From Rhodospirillales bacterium (GTDB lineage Bacteria > Pseudomonadota > Alphaproteobacteria > ATCC43930 > CGMCC-115725): a stretch of DNA of 7,154 bases. Below the pieces are notes generated by a model. The model did no database searches. It saw only the letters and a list, made by a program, of their open reading frames with translations, and was not told where the DNA came from. The DNA is taken from contig JAATGI010000198.1 in NCBI GenBank assembly GCA_015654725.1, forward strand, positions 1-7,154, in the 5' to 3' direction. How positions within the stretch are numbered: position 1 is the stretch's first letter; every line of letters starts with the position of its first letter. A program made the position numbers and the translations under genes. Shown in pieces: positions 5,756-7,154 of the stretch.

Positions 5756-5778
5756 ATTGATAGAGAGTATCTATCAAT
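5756..5778. promoter_or_regulatory. LysR-type operator (recognition site) upstream of fdsG
   Basis: ATTGATAG (5756-5763) and CTATCAAT (5771-5778) are exact inverted repeats around a 7-base spacer, giving a 23-bp site. Its core contains T5761-N11-A5773, the classic LysR box. It begins four bases after the LysR stop codon, 79 bases before the fdsG ATG, with its centre at 5767; this is about -62 to -76 relative to the candidate transcription starts, close to the usual -65 for a LysR recognition site. A partial half-site, CTATCA, recurs at 5830-5835, where an activation subsite might lie. Confidence 0.75.
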
Positions 5779-5794
5779 GAACGAAAGCGGTGTA

Positions 5795-5836
5795 TTGAAT
5801 ATTGGCTGATTCGCGCTAGGTTGGGCGGGCTATCAT
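5795..5836 (+). promoter_or_regulatory. Candidate promoter region of the fds operon
   Basis: Two weak options are visible. One pairs TTGAAT (5795-5800) with TAGGTT (5817-5822) across 16 bases, starting near 5829. The other uses TATCAT (5831-5836, 5 of 6 to TATAAT) with no good -35, starting near 5843. Poor -35 boxes fit a promoter that needs the LysR protein bound just upstream. The choice between them cannot be made from sequence. Confidence 0.35.
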
Positions 5837-5856
5837 TTGATCGGTCGATTGACAAC

Positions 5857-6333
5857 ATGCCCAGCTATCAGCCATGGGACAAAGTCCGGGCCGCCGAGAT
5901 CATCGCCGGTGCGGCGCAACAGGACGGCGCGACGCTGCCGATTCTGCACGCGTTGCAGGCGGCGTTCGGTTTCATCCATCATGACGCGGTGCCGATGGTG
6001 GCGTCGGTGCTGAATCTGACCCGCGCCGAGGTGCATGGCATCGTTACTTTCTATCACGATTTCCGCGAAGCACCCGCGGGCCGGCATGTCTTGAAATTAT
6101 GCCGCGCCGAGGCCTGTCAAGCGATGGGCGCGGAAGGTTTGGCCAAGGCGGCGCGCGACGCCTTGCGCATCGACTGGCACGGGACCACGACCGACGGACG
6201 GGTGACGCTGGAGCCGGTTTATTGCCTCGGCCTGTGCGCCTGCGCGCCGTCGGCGATGCTGGACGGCAAGGTCTATGGCGGGCTCGACCGCGCGCGGCTC
6301 GGCGCGCTGATCGAGCGGGCGAAGGCGGCATGA
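5857..6333 (+). CDS. fdsG: NAD-dependent formate dehydrogenase gamma subunit (NuoE-like 2Fe-2S protein)
   Basis: The 158-aa product is the small subunit of the soluble, multi-subunit NAD-dependent formate dehydrogenase, homologous to NuoE of complex I. It carries one 2Fe-2S cluster in a thioredoxin-like fold and forms an electron module with FdsB. An N-terminal helical part (residues 1-70, with LPILHALQAAFGFI and VHGIVTFYHDF typical of NuoE) precedes the cluster ligands C82-x4-C87 and C123-x3-C127 (CLGLC), all present. The ATG at 5857 gives a normal-length protein but lacks a clear Shine-Dalgarno sequence; a TTG at 5821 would add 12 residues of promoter-like sequence and is rejected. Its TGA overlaps the fdsB ATG (ATGA), so the two are co-translated. 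fdsA, fdsC and fdsD should follow beyond the window. A hydrogenase (HoxE) role is less likely because the FdsB that follows carries the formate dehydrogenase-type GDSGT motif. Confidence 0.92.
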   Translation: MPSYQPWDKVRAAEIIAGAAQQDGATLPILHALQAAFGFIHHDAVPMVASVLNLTRAEVHGIVTFYHDFREAPAGRHVLKLCRAEACQAMGAEGLAKAARDALRIDWHGTTTDGRVTLEPVYCLGLCACAPSAMLDGKVYGGLDRARLGALIERAKAA

Positions 6334-7154
6334 GCAAGCCGCGCCTTTATATCCCGCGCGATTCCGGCGCGCTGGCGCTTGGTTCCGACGATGTCGAGAA
6401 GGCGCTGCTCCTGGGCTTGCGCAAGCGCAGCATCGAGGCCGATTTCGTACATACCGGCTCGCGCGGTCTCTATTGGCTCGAGCCGATGATCGAAGTGGCG
6501 ACACCCGAGGGGCGCATCGCCTATGGCCCGGTTCGGGCGGACCAAGTGGAGGCGCTGCTCGATGGCGGCTTCCTCGAGGGTGGCCCGCATCCCCTTCGCC
6601 TCGGCAAGCCGGAAGAGATTCCGTTCTTGAAGCGCCAATCGCGCCTCACCTTCGCGCGTTGCGGCATCGTCGATCGCAATTCGGTGGAGGATTATCGCGC
6701 CCATGGCGGCTGGCGCGGGTTGGAGCGCGCGATCGAACTCGGCCCTGAAGCCACGGTCGAATTGGTGGTGAAATCGGGCCTGCGCGGCCGCGGCGGCGCC
6801 GGCTTCCCGACCGGGATCAAATGGAAGACGGTGCAGCAAACGCAAGGCGCGCAGAAATACATCGTGTGCAACGCCGATGAAGGCGATTCCGGCACCTATG
6901 CCGACCGCATGATCATGGAAGGCGATCCCTTCACCCTGATCGAGGGCATGGCGATCGCGGGCGTCTCGGTCGGCGCCACCAAGGGCTTTATCTATATCCG
7001 CTCCGAATATCCGCACGCGATCCATTGCATGGCGCGCGCCATCGAGACGGCGCGAAAGGCGAATTGCCTGGGCGCCGGCATTCTCGGCTCGAAATTCGCT
7101 TTCGATCTCGAAATCCGGGTCGGCGCCGGCGCCTATGTCTGCGGCGAAGAGACC
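6330..7154 (+). CDS. fdsB: NAD-dependent formate dehydrogenase beta subunit (NuoF-like, FMN/NADH-binding), 5' part
   Basis: The first 275 codons of a roughly 500-codon gene are present; the frame is open to the window edge. FdsB carries FMN, binds NAD and holds a 4Fe-4S cluster, passing electrons from the formate-oxidising FdsA to NAD. Residues 1-110 form the N-terminal extension typical of FdsB (ferredoxin-like/thioredoxin-like), then come GRGGAGFPTGIKW (153-165), the flavin-binding loop of NuoF proteins, NADEGDSGTYADR (181-193), and GAGAYVCGEET (265-275), also part of the NADH/FMN site. The GDSGT wording, where NuoF has EPGT, is what I associate with formate dehydrogenase subunits. The 4Fe-4S Cys ligands lie beyond the window. 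The ATG at 6330 overlaps the fdsG stop by four bases; the reading MSKPRLYIPRDS is a normal FdsB N-terminus. Confidence 0.93.
   Translation, partial: MSKPRLYIPRDSGALALGSDDVEKALLLGLRKRSIEADFVHTGSRGLYWLEPMIEVATPEGRIAYGPVRADQVEALLDGGFLEGGPHPLRLGKPEEIPFLKRQSRLTFARCGIVDRNSVEDYRAHGGWRGLERAIELGPEATVELVVKSGLRGRGGAGFPTGIKWKTVQQTQGAQKYIVCNADEGDSGTYADRMIMEGDPFTLIEGMAIAGVSVGATKGFIYIRSEYPHAIHCMARAIETARKANCLGAGILGSKFAFDLEIRVGAGAYVCGEET

Noticed and set aside
6273..7025. 250-codon minus-strand open frame opposite fdsG/fdsB
   Set aside because: The plus strand encodes clear FdsG and FdsB motifs in this interval.

Overview
The window reads as a GC-rich proteobacterial chromosome, most likely an alphaproteobacterium of the Rhodospirillales/Hyphomicrobiales kind. 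This rests on strongly GC-biased third positions, the protein families present, and a nested extragenic repeat of a type common in such genomes. The taxonomic call is inference; there is no rRNA or marker gene here.

Layout. (i) Bases 1-278 (+) are the C-terminal end of a Rieske-type ring-hydroxylating oxygenase of the phthalate-dioxygenase-like group. It is separated by a 30-bp perfect palindrome (likely bidirectional terminator, 305-334) from a convergent leftward operon. (ii) The leftward operon (4349 to 361) reads, in order of transcription: a complete Rieske oxygenase alpha subunit (396 aa), a 117-aa protein of unknown function whose GTG start overlaps the oxygenase stop, a 396-aa stand-alone MetE-catalytic-domain protein with all four zinc ligands, and a periplasmic substrate-binding protein of the LivK type. 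(iii) Bases 4350-4706 are a divergent intergenic region with a good -10 box for the leftward operon and a composite repeat: an outer inverted repeat with 8-bp tandem units, enclosing two GC-rich hairpins of a second repeat family. (iv) Rightward, a 45-codon ORF is joined by a TGATG overlap to a LysR-type regulator. A near-ideal LysR operator (8-bp arms, 7-bp spacer, T-N11-A core) follows. Then come fdsG and the first 275 codons of fdsB, the start of an NAD-dependent molybdenum/tungsten formate dehydrogenase operon that runs off the window.

How the genes may work together. Known: Fds-type formate dehydrogenase oxidises formate to CO2 and makes NADH, and LysR-type FdsR proteins control such operons. 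The leftward operon looks like a catabolic module: capture of a small solute (binding protein), oxygenation (Rieske protein), and a zinc-dependent thiol/methyl transfer step (MetE-like protein). An attractive but untested inference is that the oxygenase is a demethylase or ring-cleaving enzyme whose one-carbon product ends as formate for the neighbouring dehydrogenase. No ferredoxin reductase, no ABC permease/ATPase and no oxygenase beta subunit of recognisable kind lie in the window, so these must be supplied from elsewhere. The set Rieske oxygenase + 117-aa protein + MetE-like protein is the best candidate here for an undescribed system.
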